The position numbers and the translations under genes are program-made. From Himantopus leucocephalus (lineage: Eukaryota; Chordata; Aves; Charadriiformes; Recurvirostridae), in NCBI GenBank assembly GCA_003993805.1, contig RSEF01000014.1, positions 2,047,941 through 2,111,940 on the forward strand: DNA of 64,000 nucleotides. Reading direction: 5' to 3'. Each line of letters starts with the position of its first letter. The first letter of the stretch is position 1. A model generated the notes under the pieces. That model had not been told where the DNA came from and ran no database searches. It saw only the letters and a program-made list of their open reading frames with translations. Positions 51,956 to 64,000 of the stretch are shown piece by piece.

Positions 51956-53327
51956 CCCAGCGAGGCCGGGAAAACCATCCATCACGGTTCCAGTGATGCT
52001 CTATTCTACAGTCACACGCGCTATCGTTTAGCACTGACGCACAATCATTCCTCGAAGGAGGCAGTGGAAGGTAACCTGACATTTAACTGGTAGATAGTAA
52101 TTCAACAACGCGTGAATATAAACAATAAAATTAAAACCTGCCTGTCCCTATAAGTGAATTAACCTATTTTCACTCTTGAACAGTGTTTCTGGAAGGCTGA
52201 CAGTAATGCACTATAGGAAATGAATACATTTAATGTTAAACTGGGCCTCACTTTACTAAGTATCAACTTTAAATATAGTTGGAAGGAGAGAACCATCACG
52301 CAGTGCGATTTTCCGTATCAAACCAGTTTTTGAGGGAAGCGTTGAAAGCAGTAGCAAGAGAGAAAGAGCAGGGAACAGAGAATCGTCACAGACAAGCGCT
52401 TGGGGGGTTTCCCGGAAGGAACTCCAGTTTGCGAAATCAGTAGGAGCAGAAAAGTGATGATCAATCTGCCAGAGAAGGAGGTCCGATATTTTAAGGTTAG
52501 CAGACAGAAGATAAGGCATTGCTTTAAAAAGGAAGCTTTGAGCCACTGTACTTGGTGTTCAACAACACAGTAATTGACAAATTGTCCTTCACTGAGGAAT
52601 TCTAACAATAAAAGCTGTACGTGATGAATTAGTGTGATATGGCTACCAGTACGGCTACCGGGGTTAAGGGCTGAAGGAGTAAAGTTCCTTCTTAAATATT
52701 TGGTTCTTGGTTTTCAGATGAAAAGTGTGGTTAGCTAAGAAAAAACTGAAGGTGACAATGTACAATGGAGATATCCTTCAAGAAAATGCTGACAGCTAAG
52801 AATAGCAGAGCCCTGAAGAGACATATAAATGGCCGTACTCATTGCTAGGGTCTTAATCCAATCTCAGAGATGAATACAGACAGGCCTTTTCTTTAAACAG
52901 ACTACTCAGAAGCACAATGATATTTACTATTGCTAAAGAAAGAATTCTGTTCTGGGAAACACCTGAGAATGAAAAATAAAAACCGAAATAATCACTCAAG
53001 AGAAACTCAAATTTAATTTGGAAACAGACCATTTTATTTCATTATAAAACTGGAGCTCAGAGAATCCCTGCACACCTGTGCCAACAGCCCTGGGATGGCT
53101 AAGCTACGCTTCGGGGGTTTGCCTCAAACCAAGGTAGGAGAGGACCAGAATCCCTGCATCTGGCGATTACTTGCTTGAGACTTGGTCTTCTGAATTCATT
53201 CCCCATGATGGAAGTCCTACACCCCCGGCAGCACTCTGCCTGGCCAAGTTGCCCCAGCAGTAGAGCCCAACAGTCAGGAAACTCTCAGGAAATCAAGGAG
53301 CCTGCTAACCAAAACTTTATGGCCTGC
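51956..53327. other. Unique non-coding sequence, no gene recognised
   Basis: AT-rich with scattered short frames on both strands; no recognisable repeat before the LTR boundary at 53328. Confidence 0.55.
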
Positions 53328-53720
53328 TGTTATGGTTTGAGAGACCCGTAACAATTTATTGTCGGTTAGACAATCATTCTCTCACCCGATGACCCCTCCC
53401 CACCCGGGAAGGGGAATCAGGAAAAAAACAAGGCAACCCGAGAGCTGAAGTATAAACAGATTTAATAGAATAAGATTAGATAATTAACATTAATAGAACT
53501 AAAGAACCAATACTGATCCCGATACCAATACAGAATATGCAAAGATTATCCCCAGCCCATCCTCTCCGTAGAAGCTGTGCACTCCCCGCAGGGGACAGCA
53601 AATGCGGGGCACTGCGAGCGCTGCGGCTTCGGGAGGGAGGGAAGGAAGGGCGCAGGCTCCGGCACTGGGGCAAGGAGTTCTCAGGATGGCAGCCATCCCG
53701 AGAGAGAGAACTCCTCAGCA
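53328..53720 (-). mobile_element. Endogenous retroviral LTR, probably solo, minus strand
   Basis: The plus strand begins tgttatggtttgagagaccc, so the minus strand ends in CA after CAATAAA and a short U5-like segment. Read on the minus strand, the order is a GC-rich part, a TTCTATTAAATCTG stretch, a T-run followed by cccttcccgggtgggg, and then the terminal segment. This matches the architecture of abundant neoavian retroviral LTRs. The U3 end near 53720 is uncertain, and no clear target duplication was found. Sequence beyond the 3' end (below 53328) shows no primer binding site and no gag or pol frame, so this is a solo or truncated LTR with no coding content. Confidence 0.6.
53631..53650 (+). 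other. Canonical G-quadruplex motif inside the LTR
   Basis: Four GGG runs with loops of 1, 1 and 6 bases lie in the GC-rich part of the LTR. This satisfies the standard G3N1-7 rule. On the transcribed (minus) strand of the LTR it is the C-rich complement. Confidence 0.7.
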
Positions 53721-55964
53721 AACTATCTTTTCAAGTTATTCTTTTTTGTGTATGTTTTGTCCTTGCTGAGTGAAAATTGTTTCCTGCATCAAATCCTGGC
53801 TAATGCCCTTACCTTTCAGGGAGACTGATTTCAAAACTGTATTCATCTTGTCCTTTAACACAGTACTGAGTATGTGGTTTACGGAAAGCAAAGGACAGAC
53901 TGACTGACATGAGTCCCTGCAGTGTCCCAGTATGACTCAGAGCCATCGTCACCCATGGCCCGCAGGGGCGAGACGGGATTCCAGCTGACACTGAAACCCA
54001 AACCCTCTCCTTCCTTCCTCAGGGCTTACATTTGAGGTGGGGGGAAGGATATTCAGTCACTTCCAAGTAGGTAACTAAGGAAATTGCTTCTGTGATAGCT
54101 TAGTCCCAGCTTGATGCAGGGTCCCCTTTTAAATTCAGGTAACCAACAATTTTAACACACTTTCTCAGACAGAATGGTGTCCGGCAAGATGACGGCACAC
54201 GTCTGGCTGCAGGACTAGGCCTCAGCAGAGCATGCCTGGAGAAGACAGAGCAGGCAAACGCTTTAGGAAAGAGGCTGCTACGGGAATGACAGAAGACCTC
54301 CCTCTAAGGACCGTGAAGGTGGCTGATGCTGGGGACGAGCCGTCCCCGCTCTCCCCTAGCAGCGGTCTCCAGAGCTCTTCCTCCACCTTCACAAAAAAGC
54401 TGACTCCCCTGAGCTGGGCTGTCCCATTTCTGCAGCCAGCCCAGCATCACACCAGCGGTGGCAAAGCTCTGGTTTACGCTCTGCCGAGGATCCCTGAAGA
54501 GGCTCTTCACTCCTGCTGTGAACCTTCCGTAACATAAATAACTGCCCAGAGTGCCAGTTCTCTGCAGGATGACTTGCTGGGCACATGCCATTATATTTTA
54601 ACATCCAGCAAACTTTCAGGGAGTTATTTGCTTTCCATTCATTAGTGTTAATATTGGCTTTATTTATTTAGTACTGCAAATGCTTACACTCCTGTGAAAG
54701 CAAATTATCCTATCACAGGGCCAGTACACAGAGCAACGCACCTCAGGAAACAAAGCTGGCCCCGCTGCGCTCTTTTCTATTCTTGTGTTTTTGTTGCAGT
54801 TGTAATTCAGGAAAGAAAATATTCTGGGCCACGTTGACTAATGCAAAGAATATGCTATCAGCCTCTCCAATAATGAACAACTCGCCTCCCAGCCTTTGCA
54901 AATGACCTGCATAATCCATCACCTGAGCTCGCGAGGAGCCAACGGCCCACAGCCAGAACCGAAGCTGCCCCAAAGTCCCACGGCAGACAGTATGGGATGA
55001 GATTGCTTTAGATCATACAAGATCAGCCCACACTATTTAATTGACATTAATCACCAATGTGGCACCACTTCACTCACTACATGAACCTTACCAAACAGTT
55101 CTGGCCTCTGGAAAGCTTTAATGACCTTTTAAGACAAATGGCTTTGCTTTAAGGTTCATTCCCGGTGTCCTGAGCCTGAAGAACACATGAATATTGGACA
55201 GGCTGTGCCACGTCTACATACACGAGGCTGCTAAACTGTGAACAGCCGTACGTCCCTCAGAGCATTTAGCAGAAGGATACAAGTAACAGTTCCGGCGGTT
55301 TTCATGTTAGCAGTCTGTCTGATACCAAACAAATGAGAGTCACATTTAAAAATTCACTTCTGTCATTTTAAACGGTAGGTGCATTTGGATCAACCTTTGA
55401 TTTAGGTTGATCTCTTGTGGTCAAGCTAAAGAAGTGCAGGAAAGGCAAATTATCTCCTCAACTCTTCCCCCTAACCAAAAAAAAAAATCCACTGTGTGAA
55501 TTTGGGCTATTTACCAAGAAGATAAGAAGTATACACACGTAAGATACACAAGCAAGGATTTCCTGGGTGGCACTGTAATTACATGAGGCAGACGTAGCTT
55601 TCCGAGGGATTTGATGCAGCGTTGTTTTGTATTCCAATTGCAATAGCTGAGAGCCATCCAAAACGCGACTGAGCTGAAAGAGGCAGACAAACAAAAGCAT
55701 CTCCTTTGTCCCAAATGAATTCAACTTCGTTAGTTTTGGCAGCTTTTCAAAGATCAGAAAAAAGTATTTGTTTGATCTTTTCCTTCTTTCCACTTAAGGT
55801 CAATGATTAAAACAGGATCAGCTCAGCGACTACACCTCCAGTTCACAGTCTGTTGGATAAACCTACTAAGTACCATTTTGACAGCTGTGGGAAAAAAAAT
55901 AAAAAGATACCAAGACTTTTTGTAACGGCTTTACAGAATGGGGAAGATTGTTGCTTTCTCAGGT
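53721..55964. other. Unique non-coding sequence, no gene recognised
   Basis: Mixed composition; short open frames on both strands around 54232-54604 have no known domain. An AT-rich stretch with A-runs lies near 55480. Confidence 0.55.
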
Positions 55965-56065
55965 GGTTAAAAGCCTGGGCCACGAGGCAGAACAATTTTG
56001 TTCTAATCTTCTCTCTGCAATAGACCTACTTGTTGTCACCCAGCAAGTCACTCACACTAGAAACT
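55965..56065 (+). mobile_element. Probable MIR SINE relic
   Basis: The sequence reads gcctgggccacgaggcag, then ttctaatcttctctctgc, then acctacttgttgtcacc and cagcaagtcactcacac. This follows the MIR core order: GCCTGGGTTC, TTCGAATCCCGGCTCTGCC, ACTTACTAGCTGTGTGACCT, GGGCAAGTCACTTAAC. MIRs are tRNA-derived SINEs mobilised by L2, old enough to be shared across amniotes and usually heavily diverged. The order and spacing support the match, but identity is only moderate. Confidence 0.45.
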
Positions 56066-59000
56066 TCAGAGACATATGTCACAAGCTTGACACACAAACC
56101 AAATTCAGTCCCCGCTAAGTAAAACCATCTGCAGAAGAGCTTGGGAGCAGCAGGTTTCCCTGGTGGCAGGAATGCATGGAAATGTGGAAAAGGGGTTGTT
56201 CATGAAATAAGCAACCAGTCTCATCCGAAAAGTCGCACCTGACATGCCTTGTCCTGCCATTACTTATGGTGGTGATTTTCCGAGTCCACACAGATACATC
56301 AGTCGTTGAAATGCACTGGGTTTTGAATTCCTCTCTGCATTACTGCTGCTAAAAAAAAGATAAATCCTAAAGAAGAGGTATGTTTAGATAATGTGGAGCT
56401 TGAAGAGAATATTCACCTGCTTCAAACCCTATTTGTGCAATTCTCTAGAAACGCTTAAGCAGACATCGCTGGGGACTGGGGAAAACATCCTATTATCAAC
56501 TTCAGAGATTTAAGGATTACACTGAATCCTCTAAGACTATTTCAAAAAAAACCAAACCAAACAAAACCAACTTTCCCTCTGCTCTTGTAATGGACTAATT
56601 CCATTCAGAAAATCTTCCTCAAAAGAAACGTAATCTTTCTTTCAGGGAAACAAAAATAATCCGTAAGAAAGCAGGACAGCAGTGGGAAATATGGTCCAGG
56701 AGGACCTTAGAGTGGCACTGGTTCCTTACAGAGCCTTTCAATGTTTCAGTGGAAAAAAATACGGTCTCTTGTTCAAATATGGAACAATAATGAGCAATTC
56801 ATTCAGTCTTATTAGGATTTTAGGATTTCAGATACTCACCCCAGACCATCATCACCCTCTGACAGAGAACCAATGTCTGTTTAATAAAAGGGGGTTTGTT
56901 GTCTGATGGAATTAAAAGCGCTGAGTTTTCAGCTCCAGTCACAGAGTACACAGTAAAACCATGAGTCTGATGAACAAAGTTACTTCGAAGCCACCCTTAT
57001 GTCTTCTCATTGTTAGGCTGGCTGAAAACCAAACTTCTTCCCCTTGGATAAGGTAGGAATAGTTGGAAATATGCCTTAAAGTGATTCTGGTTCAATCCAT
57101 TGAAAGGGCCCATATGGACACCTAACTCAGGTATCTGCAGTGTGGTGAAAGCAAAATACTGCTCCATGTTCCTCCTTGTATCCACTCCACGTCATTATGA
57201 AGATCACCCAAACAAAAACCTAAAGATGATGGAACTTTGGCAGTCCCTCACCAATCATCGGCCACACTTTCCAACTCCACCATGAGCTCACTTGCCCATT
57301 AGCACTCTTCTGGATTAAGACAGTTGTAGTTCAGTAGGTACTAAACAAAGGAGAACAGAGTTGACTGTCTAAGAGTTAATGAAAACAAGGGACCGTTAGT
57401 CTTATAACAAGGAAGAGATATACATTATGTGTGTGTGTATAAATAGACAAATGATCATTACCATATGGCAACTTGGAACACAAATCTCTTTCGCAGCCCA
57501 GGAAACTTCAGCGTCAAGAAGTCTCCCAAACCGTAGTATAGACGTTCGTTCCCAGAAAATATATTCTTATCATCTCATGTGCTACGAAGCTAGAAATTTA
57601 GAATAGCTTTTACAGATACGTATCTGTAGTTAAATATAAAAGGAGAAAATACAGTAAACAGCTTTAAGATAGCAACGTTGTTTGCTCAAAGTGCTGGTGA
57701 CTACACGAACAGTAACTGGAGCCTGCTGAAACCAATGCTGGAGCATTTTGTTGAATTTTGCTTTGGTCACAGAGTGTGCTTTGAATCTAAACTGACCGGC
57801 CATAAAAGTGCTGAACCTGATTTATTTAATCAGGCTTCTCTTTTACTGATACACAATTTGATGCCTGCTTTTAATCTGAACTGACAAACTCGAAGGGGAT
57901 TGGTTCTTAAAATGAGTGGGGAGGGAAGTCTAGGTGAATCTAGGGAGAAACGCTCCTTTCTGGCCTGTCAGTTTTTCACCCCTGTTTTTGCCAAGTGAAC
58001 ACGGGGCAGTTTTATGACTGTAAAGGAAAGAGCCAAATCAACTCTATTTTTCCCTTCTTTAAATAACAGAAAATAAAAACCTTAGCCCCGCCTCCCAAAG
58101 AAACACAAAGCAACAGAAAAGAATCCACCTGTTACACTGTGCGTACGATAGACAGAAGGAGCACAAATAATGGAAAACAGGGACAGAACGGCATGCCCGA
58201 GATTACTTTTTACAATGACTTACACCCAAGAGAAATGCCTTGCTATAAAAATGCATTTTAAGAATGATAAAGAAGAAAGCTCTAACACAAAAAAAGTTGA
58301 AAATATTTAATTGTAAATATTGCAGTAACACAGCAAACCAAACAATCGGAATAACCTGCAGTACTAACAGCTCCTCCGGATTATTTGTACGCAAACCTAT
58401 TATAGACAACTCCAGCTATTAGTCCAATCCTATTCCCATTTAAATGAATTGAAAAATGCTAAAAACTTTTTTTAAATCAAAAGTCAGATCAAACACAAAT
58501 AAAAATAACATAAAAATGACTACTGATGAGCTTAGTGCTTGGTGGGAAAAACCTGCTGTGCTGAATACCATGGTTTAGTTCCAGTTTAGTTTGGTATAGG
58601 TCTTAGGATTCACAACGAAGCCTGGTTTTCAAAGTCAGTTATATTTATAACAATATGTTGGATTCATCCCAATATGTTATTTGCACGTGCTTGATGACAC
58701 TATATATAACTTCTGAGCACTTTGAGAATTTCAAATAGGTATCCAAGAAACACACCACACATAGAACTTCCTACTCCCAGCTATTGCAAAGCCACGGCAA
58801 CTTCTGAAAAAATCTCCAGGAGAATAAAATGAGGAAATAGTTCTTTTGATTCCATTAGACATTTTAGTAAATAAAGAAAAATGGGACAATTATTTGAAAA
58901 AAACCCCCAACATTAGAGACACCAAAATATTGATTAAGCTGCTGTGAGTAAGCTGTTGAGAACCCAAGGTAAAAGAAGTTCTAATAATCAAAAGAAAGTC

Positions 59001-61319
59001 TATTATAGCAAAAAGTGTTATGGTATCAATAACTGTTAATGAGCAACTTCAGCAGCTACTTGCAGCAAAAATAAATCATCTGTCACTTTCAGAGAGCTCT
59101 CAAGGTTCAAGGGGCTCTGAAAGGTAGCGTAAGAGTACAAGAAAGCCAATGGACTGGCGAACAAAACCTTGTCCGCCAGCTTACTGATGGGGTGCGTTGA
59201 GATAATCAGGGTGTTCATCAGCCAAAATAGGTCCCATGCTCGCACCGGGTTTTGCCGCTGCTGACAAACGCCGTGGCTAGAGTATCAAATCCTGTGCCCC
59301 ACATTAACAGGAACAGCAACTCGCAAGTCAGCATATCAAAAAGGTATGTGGGATTCGGCCTCAAGAGATGAACAGGACCTGACCTAATTTGTGCTTATCT
59401 AGGGTTGATTTAGATTTAACTTGGTCAAAAATGGAGTCAGCTCATTTACTCTAGCTGAAATTTACTTTCAGCTCATTTTGTGTTAATACATTTATACTCT
59501 GCTAGCAGGACATGCGAATAAAGTATCTTCTTGAAAGCAGTAGAACATTGCCGTGCGAGAGACGAAGCCCTGGCACAACCTGCACTGCCCACACACCCGC
59601 CATCTGACTTTAGCACTACGACTTGCTTTTTTGCTGGGCGTTCCCTACATTTGGAACAGCAAAACTCTCCAGGCCATCCTGAGGAAGGCAGGAGGTGCAC
59701 TTTGGTCGGTCTTTCTAGTTCAACGCTGACTTCCAGCCGCCGCTGCCCCCGGCCCATCGTTCACATGGCACTGGTCAGCGCCTCTTCCTGCAGAACGCCT
59801 CTCTTGGAAGCGCAGCTTTCCTTCCAGGCCACAGCAGGTGCGTTTGGAAACCCAGAAAGCAAGGAAGAAACCCAGTCTCTTTATGCAAGAATAATCGGCG
59901 AGTTTACGGGCGCGCTGCTGTAACACTATTTCCCTGTGACCTATTTGTGTAAGCCAACTGCTGCCAATAACAGCCAACACAAACTGGAGAGAGTGAAAGA
60001 GAGAGAGAGCAGAAACACAAAGAAAACACTTTAGAAAAACAAAATCAAGAAAATATCCTAATTCCGACACACTTACAGTCTCTCTGGGTCTTAGCAAGGA
60101 ATTTTATAGATACTAGATTGCACACAACTGAGACTTCTACACAGCGTCTGATACAAAGCCCCGGCGTGGCAGCTTCTCCACAGAGGCGATGTTTCATTGC
60201 TCTTGTACAGAAATATGACTGGAAGAGACCACTTGGATCACAAGGCCAATTTCGGACAACCGGTGGCAATCAAGTCTTTGGCAGGAAAACGCCAGTTTTC
60301 TGAGCGAATTTCCCAACACAGCTCAAGTCTGGAACGTGTTCACACACGCCAGCGAGTACAGAGTTTGGCTTCAACTGAGAGACCAAGCTGATGCTGAAGG
60401 AGCCTGTAAAAGCGTTCAACTGAGGCACTGTTAAGTTTGGGGGGTTTTTTTGAGACCTGTCCGTTCGTTACAACAGCAGGCTTTCAGCTGCATGCAGGAA
60501 CCACTAATGCCACCAAGCTGATGTTAAAGAGCTCCTGCAGGTAGCAAATGAAGAGGCTGCCCCTGCAAGTCGTTGTATTTTTTGCGCTTCAAGACTTTTG
60601 ACCCAAAACCAGCAGATTATTAGTCACTGGAAAAAATCCAAGGACATGATATATCTCATTTTGTTTGGGTTCTGTTGGCTTTCAGAGAATTCTCTGTTCA
60701 AACTGTCAGCTTATATTAATTTAAATGATCTGAAGTACTGACGAGATTGAGAAAACAACGTCATAGCCTCAGAAGAGCTGCGTTATGTTTGACACATAAC
60801 AAACCAGTAACCTTTTACATAGCTTTGGAAAAGTGAGAGTTAGAATGCATGAAGGATCAGTTCCATTTTCAAATTAGTGGCTCTAGCACGTAGTAGAGGA
60901 AGCTGAAATCCTTGGGGATACCTGGCACTGCTTCCAGTGCATGCAGCAATGCCCAGATTTTACCAAAAATAGGGAGAATGTGGAAGTCGCAGTGGCACGT
61001 CTGAGTTTTTCACTCTCTGTGAAGGACTACTTTGAAAACACAGAGGTTTGTCCTACTATTTTAATAATCAAACACTCTCAAAAAAAGATTCTGCACTTAA
61101 CCTGTTTTTGTTCAGAGCAGAAAACTAAAAAAAAAAATCAATCTAGAGAGCCTTTAATGATTTTTTTCCTGTTCTTAGGAAAATAGAGGTTAACGCAGCA
61201 GCCAAGCAGAGCTCAAGTTTCTAAGTACTTCTACTTCCAAAGAGAAAATACAAATATTTATAAAGCAGCAGTCTCAGTGAAAACCCTTACATTATTTGGA
61301 GGATTTTAGAAGACTGCAT
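56066..61319. other. Unique non-coding sequence, no gene recognised
   Basis: Mainly AT-rich. Minor features are a short (TG)n at 57429-57441 and a GA-rich run at 59979-60010. A moderately GC-rich section at 59530-59930 has overlapping open frames of 130 (plus) and 125 codons (minus) without recognisable similarity. No repeat family was recognised. Confidence 0.55.
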
Positions 61320-61650
61320 TCTACAGTATAATAAAGACAGACAAATTAGTGAAAATGTATGCAAATAATATTAATGTCCCCTAAAGTTGTTTTAAAATTT
61401 GGCATTGATGACTCTACATTTGTGTTATCTTTATGACTTCTCATATATTATGCAATTTCACTGAGGTGAAACTCATTTCCCATCCAATTGATTTTTTTAA
61501 TCATAGGAAGTGATTAGTATTTGTATTTTTTAATCTTTATGGCTCACAGTCTTTAAATGACCATTTTAAAATTGCTGATTAGATGAAGACTACAGAATCT
61601 GTTATAATGCGTCAAGAAAAACTATTTGATAATAAATAGATAAGACAATT
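61320..61650. promoter_or_regulatory. AT-rich candidate conserved non-coding element
   Basis: A non-repetitive AT-rich block without an open frame. A perfect octamer ATGCAAAT (61359-61366) runs into aatattaatg, and it is followed by ttgatttttttaatcat, gtgattagtatttg and tgctgattagatgaag. These are dense POU and homeodomain-type cores resembling those at 7.65-8.16 kb and 26.7-27.25 kb. Conservation must be tested; function is inferred. Confidence 0.33.
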
Positions 61651-64000
61651 ACTCTTACTCTTTGTGACCAAGTATCACACTTGGAGTATGCAGAGAATCT
61701 TGACTCTTCAGTTTAACAGCTCTTGGAGCCCAGGCTGGGAGACGAACCACACACGGAGCCTATCCTTGGCATTGCTGCTGTAGCCTTACTGGACTTGCCT
61801 AAGATCACCTACATCAAAACCTTCAAGATTTGCCACAAATTTTGTGGTCTAGACTTTCTTGAATGAATTCCAGTGGCAAGTTAAGAAAGCAATTGCCAAT
61901 AGGAGTGCCCCACCTTTACGTGACGTACAGCATCAGCTCCCCGGGACTCCGTAAATTACCGGTACCCGCCGAGACACGCGCCACAGGGCCGCACGCAGAT
62001 TTCATTTTTGTCTATTTCCATCACTGGAGTGGAACAAATACAGATCCTTGGGCAAGCTTATTTTAACCTGCAGTTCCAGGTTTCTTCTCCCTGAACAAAG
62101 TATTTGGCGCTACTGGAATAAGGGATGGCACAGTTAAGGAGAGACTCCAGTTGCATGCCCCTTCTGTGTCCTTGGTTTATTGCAGAACGGGTTGGAGACA
62201 GTAGGTAGGAGCTTTTCTTTTGCTGGATAAATGGAAGCTATTAACAAGGTCTTTGTAGTGGAACATTTAGGAAACATCGTGGGCTCTTCATTAGAGTAAA
62301 TGCCAATATATAGCACAGCCACTAACGTAAAAGAGCCAAAAACTTTTAGTAAGAAGGATGGAGGGAAAGGAGAGAATCAATATTTTTTTTATTTCTGCTT
62401 CATTTAATTTAAACATTTTACATCTCTCATTTGTGAAGTGAATACTAAGTGAAAAACCTCAGCATTAAATTGTACACATAGATCAATCAAGTAAACTGCA
62501 TGCTCATTTACACTTTGTAAGTTCTTTCCTGCAGTCAGAACTACACCGATGTCTCAGAATAAGCCGTTTGGGATAAGTGCGCGCTCAGTCTACCCTATCT
62601 ATGAATCAGGCACAGTTTCCTCTTTCACACCCCGAAACGTAAATGCAGAGTAACACCAGCAAGGTCAACGTGAAAAAAGAATTTCAGTCATAGTCTGGGT
62701 ATTTGGGTTCAGCTTTCTGATAGCCGGCACCCCTGCAGGGTGCAGCAGCAAAGCTGTGCTTGTTAAGATTGACCAAATTCACTCTTTTGTTCCCCCAATG
62801 AAGATTATGGATGGCAGAGAGCTTTTCATCTCATCTAAAGATGCCATTACAGTGCCGAGCCCTTTGAAGGCAACGCTAGCTAGAGAATAGAGGTGATGAA
62901 CTACGATGTAACATCTTCCCAGGTGCTGAACGTCCAGGGGGGCTTACACTTTGTGCTGGCCCGCTTGTGAGCAATACCCGTCAGTTTAATAAATACATGG
63001 GGCCTGTACCACTGAACTTCACTTGCCTTGTCATTTCTTTGTCACTCTTTTCTTACAGGAAATTGCTTCCCAAATTTTTAACCTTGCAGGTTTCTTTGGG
63101 CCAAATTGTAGTCACATCGGTAAAGGACCAGCGTCATTCATGTCTTCTATAATCGAATCCCTCTGCTTGCAGACAGCTGGCAAAGTTTACGCAACTAAAT
63201 GGGAGCTGAGCGGTGCAGAATAACTTTGTGAAGCCCCATCCAACAAAGAATGTATCTCTCCCCAGTAAATAGCTCTACTGATTTCTCATGGTCAAGACAA
63301 CCCCTTGAGTCTAGTTAAGTAAAATATTTTTCTTAAACAGTTGTCAATTTTTCTTTATGCTGTATTTTAAATTGGGAGGGAGTGGGATTTTTATTTGTCT
63401 AGGAACCATGGAGAAAATCTGAAAAATAGGGATAGAAATGAAGTACTTTTTCCTAAGAAAAACAATATCCATGTAAAACATCTGACTTTGGAGAGTATTA
63501 ACTGACTCAGCCCACTGGACTAATCCCAGCCCAGCAATCAGGGAATTCCCATGGGGTGATACAGGCTACTTGCACCTGGTCCTCCTTCAGAATTTGGGCT
63601 AATTGCTATGAGTCGCTCCTTTCTCTGTTTTTCTAGAAAAAAATGCCGGTTTGGGCTGAGGAAATCTTTGCAACAATGATCATTTTCGAACATTCCACAA
63701 AATACCTTTTCCTTCAAATGAACAAAAAAAGGAGCCCGTTGAAGCTGTCGGCGAATGCCAGAACAACGGCACACCACCAGAGGCGCCGGCGCACGGCCCA
63801 GGGCCTCATGTTGGCTCAGTACAAGACACTGTGTTAAAAAGGATATAAAATTGAAGATTGCATTAAGAGCTCTCATTGCAATACATTCCTGTTCTCTCCG
63901 ACACAGCTTTGGCCCACTTCATCTTGGTTATTTTCTGGGCAGAGAGAGGGTGCTGTGGATGCTTTCTGGTGTCACGATTCATACATTGCCCTCCCTCCAA
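61651..64000. other. Non-coding sequence to window end, no gene recognised
   Basis: Mixed AT-rich sequence. One spot resembles a spliced terminal exon: cactcttttcttacag ends at 63058 and is followed by a 54-codon open frame to a TAA at 63221-63223. The peptide is unfamiliar and no poly(A) signal follows closely. The remainder shows no recognisable repeat or gene. Confidence 0.5.

Noticed and set aside
1..64000. Search for tRNA B-box, U6, 7SL, let-7, miR-9, miR-124, miR-128 and other well-known RNA genes by eye
   Set aside because: No convincing match was seen on either strand; a covariance-model search would be needed to exclude them.

Overview
The window looks like non-coding DNA (intergenic or intronic) from a bird. 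The main evidence is two 5'-truncated CR1 LINE tails, one on each strand (12969-13330 plus, 38251-38480 minus). They carry the ATTCTATG-type 3' end and the wording typical of avian CR1 copies. A minus-strand LTR (53328 to about 53720) resembles LTRs common in neoavian genomes. CpG-rich GC islands sit in otherwise AT-leaning DNA, which also fits a bird. The species cannot be named from this sequence.

I recognise no protein-coding gene, rRNA, tRNA or CRISPR. The longest open frames (226, 191 and 180 codons) all lie in GC-rich blocks where stop codons are scarce. They overlap other open frames on both strands and resemble no family I know. No operon-style organisation is present.

Layout: 1-7 kb is unique sequence with a small assembly artefact at 3649-3910, where a lone N separates two 98.5% identical 130-base copies. 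A dense CpG island lies at 7190-7510, followed by an AT-rich block with POU and homeodomain-type motifs (7650-8160) and a possible hAT transposon end (8264-8345). GC-rich tandem DNA at 11920-12365 contains a second lone-N junction and ends in a 100-N gap (12366-12465). The plus-strand CR1 follows. From 13.3 to 34 kb there is mostly unique sequence with smaller CpG-rich blocks (23.3 and 25.8 kb), a G-rich stretch (18.8 kb), an AT-rich candidate conserved block (26.69-27.25 kb), an ancient repeat-like segment (27.29-27.55 kb) and a 32-base direct repeat about 800 bases apart (28256 and 29062). At 34.45-34.57 kb a short reading frame resembles the N-terminal helix-turn-helix of CENP-B/pogo-type transposases. 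The minus CR1 is at 38.25 kb, and at 38.9-39.06 kb a GGGGAA array is interrupted by a second 100-N gap. The last 25 kb holds a polypurine tract (51.9 kb), the LTR with a canonical G-quadruplex motif, a probable MIR SINE relic (about 55.97-56.06 kb) and another AT-rich, octamer-containing block (61.32-61.65 kb).

I found no convincing new biological system. The best leads are the four AT-rich candidate conserved elements, the CENP-B/pogo-like fragment, the CpG island at 7.2 kb as a possible unannotated promoter, and the assembly artefacts, which could mislead variant or copy-number analysis.
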